64,000 nt of DNA from Paenibacillus sp. USDA918EY (GCF_009870825.1 NZ_WTWY01000015.1:94399-158398), one strand, 5' to 3'; counted from the stretch's first letter, positions 40,922-50,531 are shown. Notes: generated by a model not told the origin, from the sequence alone. Numbers and translations: made by a program.

Positions 40922-41653
40922 TCACGCGCGGAAAAAATACGTCAGCGCATTCGGCAGTTCTTTTTGCCAAAATCCCCAAATATGCTTGCCGTCTTTTTCC
41001 GCATACTCCACTTTAGCTCCTCTGTCCAGAAGCAGTTCGCGGGTCTGGCGGTTTAACTCCACGAAATTATGGGTGCCGTGATCGGTTTCGAATGCCGTTT
41101 CCTGCAGTCCGACAATCATATAAACGTCCAGCCAGGACAAGTCGTCCTGCGCTTCGAAGATGTCCTGGGAAGCCGGATAATACGCGCCGGAAAGGCTGAT
41201 GATGCGCCGGAACAGCTCCGGATACCGGACAGCCAGGTGCAAAGAGACGCTGCCGCCGAGGGAGTCACCGGCCAGAACCCGCTCGGATGCTTCCCGCCGC
41301 ACGGGATATTTGGCTTCGATGAAGGGAATAATCTCTTCTGCGAAGCAGCGCGTATAGGCGTCGAAACGGCTGCCGAACGGCGCGTATTCATCGGTGCGGA
41401 CCGAGGTATCCACGTCAACCCCGACGATGATGAAAGGGTCGGCATGACCGTCGAGAATCAAATAATTGGCGGTCGTCGCGATCCGTCCGAAGTTAAAAAA
41501 CTCCTCGCCGTCCTGGCAATACACGACAGGGTAGCTCAAAATTTCATTATATCCCGGCGGGAGGTAAACGCGAAGATTGCGTGTTTCATTCAGAAACCGG
41601 CTTTCGATTTGTTCCTTAAGAATCGTTCTTTTTAAATACTTTGAATCCGTCAT
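40922..41653 (-). CDS. Putative esterase, enterochelin-esterase/EstA-like alpha/beta hydrolase
   Basis: The 243-residue protein has RVYLPPGYNEILSYPVVYCQ, the nucleophile elbow LAGDSLGGSVSL (Ser), a likely acid in the VYMIVGLQE region and a late His in GKHIWGFWQKELP. It matches the cytoplasmic putative-esterase family that includes Fes and S-formylglutathione-hydrolase-like enzymes. No siderophore genes are near, so the substrate is open. The divergent pdh operon begins about 250 nt away. Confidence 0.88.
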   Translation of the reverse strand: MTDSKYLKRTILKEQIESRFLNETRNLRVYLPPGYNEILSYPVVYCQDGEEFFNFGRIATTANYLILDGHADPFIIVGVDVDTSVRTDEYAPFGSRFDAYTRCFAEEIIPFIEAKYPVRREASERVLAGDSLGGSVSLHLAVRYPELFRRIISLSGAYYPASQDIFEAQDDLSWLDVYMIVGLQETAFETDHGTHNFVELNRQTRELLLDRGAKVEYAEKDGKHIWGFWQKELPNALTYFFRA

Positions 41654-41826
41654 CCGTGTTCACCCTTCTTGCAGTTGATTTTTCATCCCCATAAACGTTG
41701 CCGTTTGCGTTTCCATCATGTGGGAATATTCAAGCTTTTGTCAAATACTCGAAAACTGTTATAGTTTTATCAATACACTGTTACATATACAAAACTCGAT
41801 ATTTTCGAAATTTATCCGCAATAGCT

Positions 41827-41856
41827 TTGACGAATCGAGTAAAACAGGTGTATAAT
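41827..41856 (+). promoter_or_regulatory. pdhABCD promoter
   Basis: TTGACG (41827-41832), 18 nt, TATAAT (41851-41856). Both boxes are near consensus, as expected for a highly expressed operon. Confidence 0.85.
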
Positions 41857-41909
41857 AATTCTATAACAGCAGAGCCTGATATTCAAATTTTTTTGTTGAG
41901 GTGAAGATA

Positions 41910-42977
41910 ATGAGCAAGGTGCCTTATGAAGTGTATACCGAGGAAGTCGAAGCACTTTCCGTGCTCTCTCCCGAAGGTGAAATCATTAACGAAGATAAAA
42001 TGCCTAACCTTACTGATGATCAACTGAAAGAAATTATGTACCGCATGGTATTTACCCGCACCTGGGATGACCGCGCCGTGAACCTTGGCCGTCAAGGCCG
42101 CCTGGGCTTCTACGCTCCGGTATCCGGTCAAGAAGCGACGATGGTCGGCAGTGAATTTGCATTGGAAAAAGACGACTTCATTTGCCCTGGTTACCGCGAT
42201 ATGCCGCAAATCGTATGGCATGGACTGCCATTGTATCAAGCGTTCCTCTACTCCCGCGGCCATCAGCATGGCGGCCAAATTCCGGAAGGCGTCAACGTAT
42301 TGATGCCGCAAATCATCATCGGCGCGCAAATTTTGCATGCGATGGGCATCGCGATGGGTTACAAGCTGAAAAAGCAAAAACAAGTGGTCATCACTTACAC
42401 CGGTGACGGCGGTTCTTCCGAAGGCGACTTCTACGAAGGCCTCAACTATGCTGGACGTTACAAGCTTCCGGTCATTTTCTTTGTGCAAAATAACGGCTAT
42501 GCCATTACAACTCCTTTCTCGAAACAAACGGCGGCGTTGTCCATTGCCCACAAAGCGGTAGCGGCAGGCATCCGCGGCGTCAAAGTCGACGGAATGGACG
42601 TGTTCGCAGTCATCAGCGCGGTTCGCGAAGCTGCTGAACTTGCCCGCAAAGGCGAAGGCGCTACTTTGATCGAAGCGGTAACTTACCGTTTCCGTCCGCA
42701 CTCCTTGTCCGACGACGCGACGAAATACCGTACGAAAGACGAAGAAGGCGAATGGAACGCGAAGGATCCGATCATCCGCCTCGGCAAATATCTGGAGAAA
42801 AAAGGACTGTGGTCCGAAGAAGATACGGCTCGCGTAAAAGAAGAAGCGAAAGCGAAAGTGAACGAAGAAATCAAAAAAGCGGAACAAACCGAGAAAATGA
42901 CTGTTCCTGGCCTCATCGACAGCATGTTCGAAACGACGCCGAAACATTTGGAAGAGCAAAAAGCCGATTTCCAATAA
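41910..42977 (+). CDS. pdhA: Pyruvate dehydrogenase E1 component, alpha subunit
   Basis: ATG 41910 follows GAGGTGA; a GTG at 41901 lies inside that site. The 355-residue protein has the thiamine diphosphate motif TYTGDGGSSEGDFYEGLNYA and VQNNGYAITTPF, and the phosphorylation-loop-like RFRPHSLSDDAT. With PdhB it decarboxylates pyruvate and acetylates the E2 lipoyl group. It is first of four genes in the order E1a-E1b-E2-E3. Codon use is noticeably more biased than in the neighbouring genes, which fits high expression. Confidence 0.97.
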   Translation: MSKVPYEVYTEEVEALSVLSPEGEIINEDKMPNLTDDQLKEIMYRMVFTRTWDDRAVNLGRQGRLGFYAPVSGQEATMVGSEFALEKDDFICPGYRDMPQIVWHGLPLYQAFLYSRGHQHGGQIPEGVNVLMPQIIIGAQILHAMGIAMGYKLKKQKQVVITYTGDGGSSEGDFYEGLNYAGRYKLPVIFFVQNNGYAITTPFSKQTAALSIAHKAVAAGIRGVKVDGMDVFAVISAVREAAELARKGEGATLIEAVTYRFRPHSLSDDATKYRTKDEEGEWNAKDPIIRLGKYLEKKGLWSEEDTARVKEEAKAKVNEEIKKAEQTEKMTVPGLIDSMFETTPKHLEEQKADFQ

Positions 42978-43038
42978 TCGAAAATCCGCTACTTGGACTT
43001 GCAACGTGAACTGTGAATGTTAAGGAGGAAATGAAGCA

Positions 43039-44019
43039 ATGGCACAAATGAATATGAAAGAAGCAATCCGCGACGCAATCCGCGTGGAGATGAAGCGTGA
43101 CCCTAACGTCATTGTGTTCGGTGAAGACGTTGGTAATGTGGGCGGCGTGTTCCGTGCAACGGAAGGGCTGCAAAAAGAATTCGGCGAAGAGCGCATTTTC
43201 GATACGCCGCTGGCTGAATCCGCGATCGGCGGCCTGGCTGTCGGTTTGGGAATCCAAGGCTTCCGTCCGGTAGCCGAAATCCAGTTCGTCGGCTTTATTT
43301 TCGAAGCGCTGGACCAAATGTTCGTGCAGGCGGCTCGCATGCGTTACCGTTCCGGCGGCCGTTACAACGCTCCGATCGTGTTCCGCACGCCTTTCGGCGG
43401 CGGGGTTAAAGCAGCCGAACTCCATACCGACTCGCTCGAAGGTTTGGCGGTGCAAACTCCGGGTATTAAAGTGGTAGTGCCTTCGAACCCGTACGACGCC
43501 AAAGGCCTGCTTATCGCGGCCATCCGCGACAACGATCCCGTATTTTTCATGGAGCATTTGAACTTGTACCATGCGTTCCGCGCGGAAGTGCCTGAAGGGG
43601 ACTATACCGTAGAAATCGGCAAAGCGAATGTGGTTCGCGAAGGTTCCGACGTAACGATCATCGCTTACGGCATGATGGTTCACACCGCGACGAAAGCTGC
43701 CGAAGAGCTTGAAAAAACGAAAGGCATCAAAGCCGAAATCATCGACCTGCGCACGCTGAATCCTTTGGACATCGACACGATCGTTGCATCGGTGAAGAAA
43801 ACAAACCGTGCCATCGTCGTGCAGGAAGCGCAAAAAACTTCCGGCGTTGCCGCAGAAGTTATCGCGCAAATCAACGAAAAAGCCATTTTGCACCTGGAAG
43901 CGCCGGTTCTCCGCGTAGCGGCTCCGGACACGGTATATCCATTTGCGCAAATCGAAGATACATGGCTTCCTACGCCGGCTCGGATTATCGCTGCAGTCAA
44001 CAAAGTCATGGAATTCTAA
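43039..44019 (+). CDS. pdhB: Pyruvate dehydrogenase E1 component, beta subunit
   Basis: ATG 43039 follows AAGGAGG. The 326-residue protein has the transketolase pyrimidine-binding domain (VFGEDVGNVGGVFRATEGL, then TPLAESAIGGLAVGLG) and the C-terminal transketolase domain (GSDVTIIAYGMMVHTA). It forms the heterotetrameric E1 with PdhA. Confidence 0.97.
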   Translation: MAQMNMKEAIRDAIRVEMKRDPNVIVFGEDVGNVGGVFRATEGLQKEFGEERIFDTPLAESAIGGLAVGLGIQGFRPVAEIQFVGFIFEALDQMFVQAARMRYRSGGRYNAPIVFRTPFGGGVKAAELHTDSLEGLAVQTPGIKVVVPSNPYDAKGLLIAAIRDNDPVFFMEHLNLYHAFRAEVPEGDYTVEIGKANVVREGSDVTIIAYGMMVHTATKAAEELEKTKGIKAEIIDLRTLNPLDIDTIVASVKKTNRAIVVQEAQKTSGVAAEVIAQINEKAILHLEAPVLRVAAPDTVYPFAQIEDTWLPTPARIIAAVNKVMEF

Positions 44020-44049
44020 GAAAAAGAGTTTTGATAGGAGGTACTAAAG

Positions 44050-45363
44050 GTGGCAAAATTTGAATATCGGTTCCCGGAATTGGGCGAAGGCTTGCATGAA
44101 GGCGAAATTATTAAAATGCACATCAAGCCAGGCGATAAAGTAACAGACGACGACATCATCATGGAAGTACAAAACGACAAAGCGGTGGTCGAGGTTCCTT
44201 GCCCGGTGAACGGTACGGTGCAGGAAGTTTTCGCCAAGGACGGACAAGTGTGCCGCGTAGGCGAGGTCGTTGCCATTATCGATGCGGAAGGCGAACTTCC
44301 GGAACAAGAGGCTCCTGCAGCGGATCATGATTCCATGGAAGCTGACGCGGCTCAAGGCGGCGCGGAAACGACTTCTTCTCCAGCCCAAAACAGCCCTGAA
44401 GCGGCTAAGCAAGGCGGAGAAAACGCTCCGGCTCCGGCAGCTCCAAACAAAGAAGTGCTGGCTACGCCGAGCGTACGCAAATTTGCGCGCGAACAAGGCG
44501 TTGACATCACTCAAGTGACAGGCACAGGCAACAACGGCAAAATCACCAAAGAAGACGTCGAAGCATTCAAAAACGGCGGAGGCCAAGCAGCAGCTCCGGC
44601 AGCGAAAGAGGAAAAAGCCGCTCCGGCAGCGTCCGCAGCAGCTCCGGCAGTGGATGCTCGCGCAGAAGAAGAACGCGTACCATTCAAAGGCATCCGCAAA
44701 GTAATCGCCAATGCGATGGTTAAATCGGCTTACACGGCGCCTCACGTTACCATTATGGACGAAGTGGACGTTACCGAGCTGGTTGCCTTCCGTGCGCGCA
44801 TGAAACCGATCGCCGAGAAAAAAGGCACGAAAGTCACCTATCTGCCTTTCATCGTCAAAGCGCTGGTTGCGGCTTCCCGCCAATTCCCTGCATTGAACGC
44901 GACGATCGACGAAGAAAACAACGAAATTGTTTACAAAAAGTACTACAACATCGGTATCGCTACGGATACGGACAACGGCCTGATCGTACCGGTTATCAAA
45001 GATGCGGACCGTAAGAGCATCTGGATGATCGCTGACGCGATCCGCGACCTCGCGGCACGCGGCCGCGAAGGCAAACTGACTCCGGCTGAAATGAAAGGCG
45101 GCACGATCTCCATCACCAACATCGGTTCCGCCGGCGGCATGTTCTTTACGCCAATCCTCAACTTCCCTGAAGTTGCGATTTTGGGTACCGGACGCATTAC
45201 GGAAAAACCTGTCGTGAAAAACGGCGAAATCGTTGCCGCTCCTGTTATGGCTCTGTCCTTGAGCTTTGACCACCGCATCATCGACGGCGCGACGGCTCAA
45301 AACTTTATGAACTATATCAAATCGCTGCTCAGCAATCCTGAGCTGCTGGTAATGGAGGTATAA
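44050..45363 (+). CDS. pdhC: Pyruvate dehydrogenase E2, dihydrolipoyl acetyltransferase
   Basis: The GTG start at 44050 follows AGGAGG (44037-44042). The 437 residues hold one lipoyl domain (about 1-77, lipoyl Lys44 in VQNDKAVVEV), an Ala/Pro/Glu-rich linker, a peripheral subunit-binding domain (TPSVRKFAREQGVDITQVTG) and a second Ala/Pro linker. A catalytic domain from about 215 follows, with the active His and Asp in FDHRIIDGATAQNFM. It forms the core of the complex. A single lipoyl domain is usual for Gram-positive E2. Confidence 0.97.
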   Translation: MAKFEYRFPELGEGLHEGEIIKMHIKPGDKVTDDDIIMEVQNDKAVVEVPCPVNGTVQEVFAKDGQVCRVGEVVAIIDAEGELPEQEAPAADHDSMEADAAQGGAETTSSPAQNSPEAAKQGGENAPAPAAPNKEVLATPSVRKFAREQGVDITQVTGTGNNGKITKEDVEAFKNGGGQAAAPAAKEEKAAPAASAAAPAVDARAEEERVPFKGIRKVIANAMVKSAYTAPHVTIMDEVDVTELVAFRARMKPIAEKKGTKVTYLPFIVKALVAASRQFPALNATIDEENNEIVYKKYYNIGIATDTDNGLIVPVIKDADRKSIWMIADAIRDLAARGREGKLTPAEMKGGTISITNIGSAGGMFFTPILNFPEVAILGTGRITEKPVVKNGEIVAAPVMALSLSFDHRIIDGATAQNFMNYIKSLLSNPELLVMEV

Positions 45364-45366
45364 GAC

Positions 45367-46788
45367 ATGGTAGTAGGAGACGCTTCTCTCGATATCGACA
45401 CATTGGTCATTGGTGCAGGTCCTGGCGGTTACGTTGCCGCCATCCGCGCCGCACAGCTGGGTCAAAAAGTTCTGATCGTTGACAAATCCGAAGTGGGCGG
45501 CGTGTGCTTGAACCGCGGATGTATTCCTTCCAAAGCGTTGATCGCCGCGGCACATCAATACGAGTCGGCTAAACATGCGGACGCATTCGGCGTATCCGTC
45601 GAAAACGTCAAAGTGGATTTCTCCAAAACCCAGGAATTCAAAAACAGCGTTGTTAAGAAGCTTACAGGCGGCGTTGCGGGCCTTCTGAAAGGCAACAAAG
45701 TCGAAGTTTTCCATGGCGAATGCATGTTCATCAGCGAAAACGAGGCACGCTGCTTCAACGAGCATGAATCTCCTCGTTACCGTTTCAAACACTGCATCAT
45801 TGCGACGGGTTCCCGTCCGATCGAGCTGAAAGCATTCCCGTTCGGCGGACGCATCCTGTCCTCGACAGAAGCGCTCAACCTGCCTGAAATTCCGAAGAGC
45901 CTCGTCGTTATCGGCGGCGGCTACATCGGAGCCGAACTTGGCCAAATGTTCTCGAAATTCGGAACGAAGGTAACGATTCTCGAAGGTATGGATACGATCC
46001 TGAACGGATTCGATCCGGACATGACGAAACTGGTCGTGAAGAGCATGAACAAAACCGGCGTCGAAATCATTACGAATGCCAAAGCCGAAAGCGCAGAGCA
46101 AACGGATAAAGACGTTACGGTTAAATATCAGGTGAACGGCGAAACGAAAGAAGTTACGGCAGACTACCTGCTCGTAACGGTTGGACGCCGTCCAAACACC
46201 GACGGAGATCTGGGTCTGGACCTGATCGGCATCGAAATGACCGACCGCGGACTCATCAAAGTCGACCATCAAGGACGCACCAACAAGCCGAACATCTTCG
46301 CCATCGGCGACGTTGTTGCCGGACCTGCATTGGCGCATAAGGCTTCCTATGAAGGCAAAGTAGCTGCCGAAGCCATCGCCGGACATCCTTCGGTTGTCGA
46401 TTATAAAGTGGTTCCTGCGGTAGCGTTCGTCGATCCTGAATGCGCAAGCGTAGGTTACACCGAAAAAGAAGCGAAAGAAAAAGGCTACAAAGCGAAAGCG
46501 GCCAAATTCCCGTTTGCGGGTAACGGACGCGCGCTGTCCCTGAACAATGCCGACGGTTTCGTGAAATTGATTTTCGACGAAGAAACCCAATTGGTTCTGG
46601 GCTGCCACATCGCCGGTATCGAAGCTTCGAACCTGATTGCCGAGCTGGGTCTCGCAATCGAGATGGGTGCTACGCTTGAAGATATCGCTTTGACGATCCA
46701 TGCTCACCCAACGCTGGGCGAAATCGTGATGGAAACGGCTGAGCTTGCGCTTGGCAATCCGATTCATGTCATTGCGCCGCGCAGATAA
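45367..46788 (+). CDS. pdhD: Dihydrolipoamide dehydrogenase (E3)
   Basis: The 473-residue flavoprotein has the FAD motif LVIGAGPGGYVAA, the redox disulphide Cys47/Cys52 (GGVCLNRGCIPSK), the NAD motif VVIGGGYIGAELGQ, IFAIGDVV and the C-terminal His-Glu pair in HAHPTLGE. It reoxidises the dihydrolipoyl arm of E2. ATG 45367 is 3 nt after the pdhC stop, with GGAGGT overlapping it. A terminator follows at 46814. Confidence 0.97.
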   Translation: MVVGDASLDIDTLVIGAGPGGYVAAIRAAQLGQKVLIVDKSEVGGVCLNRGCIPSKALIAAAHQYESAKHADAFGVSVENVKVDFSKTQEFKNSVVKKLTGGVAGLLKGNKVEVFHGECMFISENEARCFNEHESPRYRFKHCIIATGSRPIELKAFPFGGRILSSTEALNLPEIPKSLVVIGGGYIGAELGQMFSKFGTKVTILEGMDTILNGFDPDMTKLVVKSMNKTGVEIITNAKAESAEQTDKDVTVKYQVNGETKEVTADYLLVTVGRRPNTDGDLGLDLIGIEMTDRGLIKVDHQGRTNKPNIFAIGDVVAGPALAHKASYEGKVAAEAIAGHPSVVDYKVVPAVAFVDPECASVGYTEKEAKEKGYKAKAAKFPFAGNGRALSLNNADGFVKLIFDEETQLVLGCHIAGIEASNLIAELGLAIEMGATLEDIALTIHAHPTLGEIVMETAELALGNPIHVIAPRR

Positions 46789-46813
46789 TGAGGTCTCCAT
46801 TAAATAACGTGAT

Positions 46814-46851
46814 GAACAAGAGCCTTGCATGCTGCAGGCTCTTGTTTTTTT
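46814..46851 (+). terminator. Terminator of the pdh operon
   Basis: AACAAGAGCC..GGCTCTTGTT with seven Ts after it. Confidence 0.9.
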
Positions 46852-46967
46852 GCATTTACTTCCGATCCTTGTACATAACACCAAAATGACGCGATCAATA
46901 TACGGTTTTTCCGAACGTTTTGGATGCCGGAGGATGAAATTATGTATTTTCTCGCAGCTTTGCGGCA

Positions 46968-46976
46968 TGGTAAACT
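46968..46976 (+). promoter_or_regulatory. Extended -10 for thyA-folA
   Basis: TGG-TAAACT; the -35 is weak. The implied leader to ATG 47114 is about 130 nt. It contains AGGG/CCCT and GCCTT/AAGGC pairings that I cannot assign to a known element. No gene is seen in 46852-47113. Confidence 0.4.
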
Positions 46977-47113
46977 AGTAAAAAGGATTTTGGTTAAAAC
47001 GAAGGATCGGATCATAGGGAAGTTGCCCCTGCGGGTATACCGAGTGACCGAGCCTTAATTGTAAGTTGGTCCCGACAAGGCAAACAGAGCGAAGTGGAAG
47101 GGTTGAAACGAAC

Positions 47114-47908
47114 ATGAAAAAGTATTTGGATTTGCTTCATGATATTTTGGAAAATGGAACGCCAAAGGAGGACCGCACGGGAACGGGCACGATCTCGGTT
47201 TTTGGAAGACAGCTGAGATTCGATCTTTCCGAAGGGTTTCCGCTGCTGACGACAAAACGGATTCATATCAAATCGGTAGTGCATGAACTGCTGTGGTTCC
47301 TCAGCGGCGAAACCAATATAGGTTATTTGAAGGAAAACGGCGTGACCATTTGGGACGAGTGGGCCGACGAAAACGGGGATTTGGGGCCGGTGTACGGCTC
47401 GCAATGGCGCCATTGGAAGTCGCCGGACGGCACGCACATCGATCAGATCGCAAACGTCATCGATTCGATCAAAAACAATCCGGATTCGCGCCGGCATATC
47501 GTCAGCGCTTGGAACGTGGCCGAAATCGAGCAGATGAAGCTTCCGCCATGCCATTTCGTCTTTCAGTTCTACGTGGCGGGAGGAAAGCTGTCCTGCATGT
47601 TGACGATGCGGTCCGTCGATACGTTCCTGGGCCTTCCGTTCAACATCGCCAGCTATGCCCTGCTCACGCATATGGTCGCGCAGCAATGCGGGCTTGAACC
47701 CGGAGAGTTTGTCTGGTCCGGCGGCGACGTGCATATTTATACGAACCATTTGGAGCAGGTCAAAACGCAGCTGGAGCGCGAGCCGTACGAACTTCCGCAG
47801 CTGGTGATCAAACGGAAGCCGGAGTCGATTTTCGATTACAAGTTCGAAGACTTCGAATTTCTCAATTATAAGCATCATCCGGGCATTAAAGCGCCGGTCG
47901 CTATATAA
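47114..47908 (+). CDS. thyA: Thymidylate synthase
   Basis: ATG 47114 lies 11 nt after GGAAGGG. The 264-residue protein has EDRTGTGTISVFGRQLRFDL, WFLSGETNIGYL, the catalytic Cys in LPPCHFVFQFYV and SYALLTHMVAQQ, matching the E. coli-length ThyA class. It makes dTMP from dUMP using methylene-THF, giving dihydrofolate. The adjacent folA regenerates tetrahydrofolate. Confidence 0.97.
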   Translation: MKKYLDLLHDILENGTPKEDRTGTGTISVFGRQLRFDLSEGFPLLTTKRIHIKSVVHELLWFLSGETNIGYLKENGVTIWDEWADENGDLGPVYGSQWRHWKSPDGTHIDQIANVIDSIKNNPDSRRHIVSAWNVAEIEQMKLPPCHFVFQFYVAGGKLSCMLTMRSVDTFLGLPFNIASYALLTHMVAQQCGLEPGEFVWSGGDVHIYTNHLEQVKTQLEREPYELPQLVIKRKPESIFDYKFEDFEFLNYKHHPGIKAPVAI

Positions 47909-47950
47909 GCAATCAACTGCATTATCCCTGAAAATAGGAGCGTGAATGGC

Positions 47951-48436
47951 ATGAGCATGACGTACATTTTGGCCATGGGAAAAAACAGGGTCATCGGCCG
48001 CGATAACGCCCTTCCTTGGCGGCTGCCGAGAGACATGGCATTTTTCAAAGAGCAGACGATGGGCAAAAAAGTGCTGATGGGGCGGAAAACGTGGGAATCG
48101 TTCGGAGCCAAGCCGCTGCCCGGCCGCACCAATATCGTAATGACGCGGGATCCTCAATATACGGCCGCCGGCGCGCAGGTGATCCATACCGTCGAAGAAG
48201 CGGTCGAAACGAGCCGGGGGGAAGAAGTGATGGTGATCGGCGGCGAGGAGATTTACCGGCTGCTGATGCCCTACGCCGACCGCCTGCTCATTACGGAAAT
48301 CGACGAGACGTTCGAAGGGGATACGTTTTTTCCGGAAATCGACGAAAGCGAATGGAAATGTATTCAGGAAGTACAAGGAATCCGTGATGAAAAAAATCCG
48401 TTTGATTACCGTTTTTGCACGTACGAACGACGGTAG
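47951..48436 (+). CDS. folA: Dihydrofolate reductase
   Basis: ATG 47951 is 10 nt after AGGAG; a GTG at 47942 is too close to it. The 161-residue protein has ILAMGKNRVIGRDNALPWRL, the Asp/Phe region DMAFFKEQT, MGRKTWESFG, LPGRTNIVMTR and VIGGEEIYRLLMP, all classic DHFR parts. It is coupled by position to thyA, 42 nt upstream. Confidence 0.97.
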   Translation: MSMTYILAMGKNRVIGRDNALPWRLPRDMAFFKEQTMGKKVLMGRKTWESFGAKPLPGRTNIVMTRDPQYTAAGAQVIHTVEEAVETSRGEEVMVIGGEEIYRLLMPYADRLLITEIDETFEGDTFFPEIDESEWKCIQEVQGIRDEKNPFDYRFCTYERR

Positions 48437-48611
48437 CCTCAACGCATAACTGGCATCGCAATGTAAACAGCATGTTAATTAGTACAAATAATTATTCGGA
48501 TAATCCATTTAATATTCAAAGAATGGGATGCTACTATAATTGAAATATCATTGCGTCGTTCTTATAGATGCGTAGAATCAACAGGAAAAGAACGGATGGG
48601 GGAAACACGTC

Positions 48612-50099
48612 ATGTCTACACCTACAGGATTTATGGAATACAGCCGCCAGCTGCCGGCCGACCGCGAGCCGGCTGAACGCATAAAAGACTGGGAAGAATT
48701 CCACAAGCATTTGTCCGAAGAAGAGCTGCGCACGCAAGGCGCACGCTGCATGGATTGCGGCACGCCTTATTGCCATACGGGAATCGACATGACCGGAGGC
48801 ACGTCGGGATGCCCGGTGAACAACCTGATTCCGGAGTGGAACAATTTGGTCTACCGCGGGCTTTGGAAGGAAGCGCTCGACCGCCTGCTGAAAACCAACA
48901 ACTTTCCCGAATTTACCGGACGCATTTGCCCGGCTCCATGCGAAGGCTCGTGTACCGTGGGCCTCATCGGCCAGCCGGTAACGATCAAAACGATCGAGCA
49001 GGCGATCATCGACAAAGGTTTTGAAGAAGGCTGGATCGTTCCGACACCGCCGGAAAAACGCACAGGCAAACGCGTCGCCGTCGTCGGTTCGGGCCCGGCA
49101 GGCCTGGCTGCAGCCGCCCAATTGAACAAGGCGGGCCACAGCGTGACCGTCTACGAACGGGCCGACCGGATCGGCGGGCTTCTGATGTACGGCATTCCGT
49201 CCATGAAGCTGGATAAAGCGGTCGTGCAGCGCCGTGTGGACCTGATGGCTGCCGAAGGCATCCGCTTCGTGACGAATACCGAAATCGGCAAGGACATTTC
49301 CTCGCAGCAGCTCGTTGACGATTACGATGCCGTGGTGCTTTGCGGCGGCGCAACCAAACCGCGTGAATTCAATATCGAAGGCAGCGACCTGAACGGTGTT
49401 CATTACGCGATGACCTATTTGAACGGTACCATCAAAAGCCTGCTGGATTCCGGGTTGTCCGACGGGAAGTACATCTCCGCGGAAGGCAAGGACGTCATCG
49501 TCATCGGCGGCGGCGATACCGGCTCCGACTGCGTGGCTACGGCGCTTCGCCATGGCTGCCGCAGCGTAACCCAATTCGGTACGCATCCGATGGCGCCGCT
49601 TGAACGCGATCCGATCAGCAACCCGTGGCCGCAGTTCCCGAACGTGTATACGCTCGATTACGCGCAGGAAGAAGCCAAAGCGGTATTCGGCAATGACCCT
49701 CGTGAGTTTTCCATCATGACGACCAAATTCGTCGGGGATGAGGACGGCAACCTCAAGGAGCTTCATACCGTGCAAATCCAGCGGATCGTCGACGAGACCG
49801 GACGCAAAATCTATCAGCCGATTCCGGGCACGGAAAAGGTGTTTCCGGCGCAAATGGCTTTGATCGCCATCGGTTTTGACGGACCGGAGCAAACGATCGT
49901 AAATCAGCTCGGTTTGGAAACCGACCGCAGATCGAACGTCAAGGCACCTTACGGCAAATATCAGACGAACGTCGATAAAGTGTTCGCCGCCGGCGATATG
50001 CGCCGCGGCCAAAGTTTGGTCGTCTGGGCGATCAACGAAGGCCGCCAGGCTGCGCGCGAGGTGGACAAATACCTGATGGGCGCAACGGTCCTCGTATAA
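48612..50099 (+). CDS. gltD: Glutamate synthase small subunit (NADPH, FAD, Fe-S)
   Basis: The 495-residue protein has N-terminal cysteine clusters for 4Fe-4S centres (ARCMDCGTPYCH and GRICPAPCEGSC), an FAD motif VAVVGSGPAGLAAAAQL, an NADPH motif VIVIGGGDTGSDCVATALRHG and the C-terminal GDMRRGQSLVVWAINEGRQA. It supplies electrons to the large subunit GltA, whose gene is not adjacent, so gltD stands alone. A TATAAT at 48535-48540 is a likely -10. A perfect terminator follows. Confidence 0.95.
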   Translation: MSTPTGFMEYSRQLPADREPAERIKDWEEFHKHLSEEELRTQGARCMDCGTPYCHTGIDMTGGTSGCPVNNLIPEWNNLVYRGLWKEALDRLLKTNNFPEFTGRICPAPCEGSCTVGLIGQPVTIKTIEQAIIDKGFEEGWIVPTPPEKRTGKRVAVVGSGPAGLAAAAQLNKAGHSVTVYERADRIGGLLMYGIPSMKLDKAVVQRRVDLMAAEGIRFVTNTEIGKDISSQQLVDDYDAVVLCGGATKPREFNIEGSDLNGVHYAMTYLNGTIKSLLDSGLSDGKYISAEGKDVIVIGGGDTGSDCVATALRHGCRSVTQFGTHPMAPLERDPISNPWPQFPNVYTLDYAQEEAKAVFGNDPREFSIMTTKFVGDEDGNLKELHTVQIQRIVDETGRKIYQPIPGTEKVFPAQMALIAIGFDGPEQTIVNQLGLETDRRSNVKAPYGKYQTNVDKVFAAGDMRRGQSLVVWAINEGRQAAREVDKYLMGATVLV

Positions 50100-50126
50100 A
50101 TAATCCGTTATTCATTATCCTTTTCC

Positions 50127-50160
50127 GAAAAGACTTCCCTATTTAGGGAAGTCTTTTTTA
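50127..50160 (+). terminator. Terminator after gltD
   Basis: AAAAGACTTCCCT-ATTT-AGGGAAGTCTTTTTT: a 13-bp perfect stem. Confidence 0.95.
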
Positions 50161-50314
50161 GTAGAATATCCTGGCCTGTCTTTTATAAAAGCACGTCGAT
50201 AGAGTTACTCTTGTAAAAACGGCTCGGCATAACCGCTTTTCAACAAATCAGGGGGATCATTCAATGAGCATGCGCAAAGTCGCCGTTTCGCACGTGCCGA
50301 GATTGTCGCTTTCA

Positions 50315-50343
50315 TTGAAAGAACGTCGGTTTTATGCTATCCT
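50315..50343 (+). promoter_or_regulatory. Possible topB promoter
   Basis: TTGAAA (50315-50320), 17 nt, TATCCT (50338-50343) with a TGC extended -10. A terminator-like hairpin lies downstream, before topB. Confidence 0.45.
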
Positions 50344-50377
50344 ATTACTATTCGAATCTATGAAATGAACGAAACGC

Positions 50378-50409
50378 GGCCCGAGGAAGCTTCCTTTTCT
50401 CGGCCTTTT
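50378..50409 (+). terminator. Terminator-like hairpin upstream of topB
   Basis: GGCC(C)GAG pairs with CTCGGCC around an inner GGAAGCTTCC palindrome, followed by TTTT. It is the main feature of the 430-nt gap between gltD and topB. Confidence 0.55.
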
Positions 50410-50531
50410 GCATTCCTAACAGCTATATGATTTAGAGCCCCGGAAAGCAGCCTGGCCATTCATGCTGAAGCTTCCATTTGCGGGGGTATTGCCGTGGAAA
50501 CGCGAACGTCCACTTGAGGAGAGACGGTAGT

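Noticed and set aside
44044..46968. A 974-codon open frame on the minus strand across pdhC and pdhD
   Set aside because: It is fully antisense to two certain genes, and its length is a by-product of their strong codon bias. It has no recognisable protein motif.
50264..50368. 34-codon gene upstream of topB
   Set aside because: It has a good Shine-Dalgarno site, but it overlaps a plausible promoter and the product has no domain. It is listed as a finding rather than a gene.
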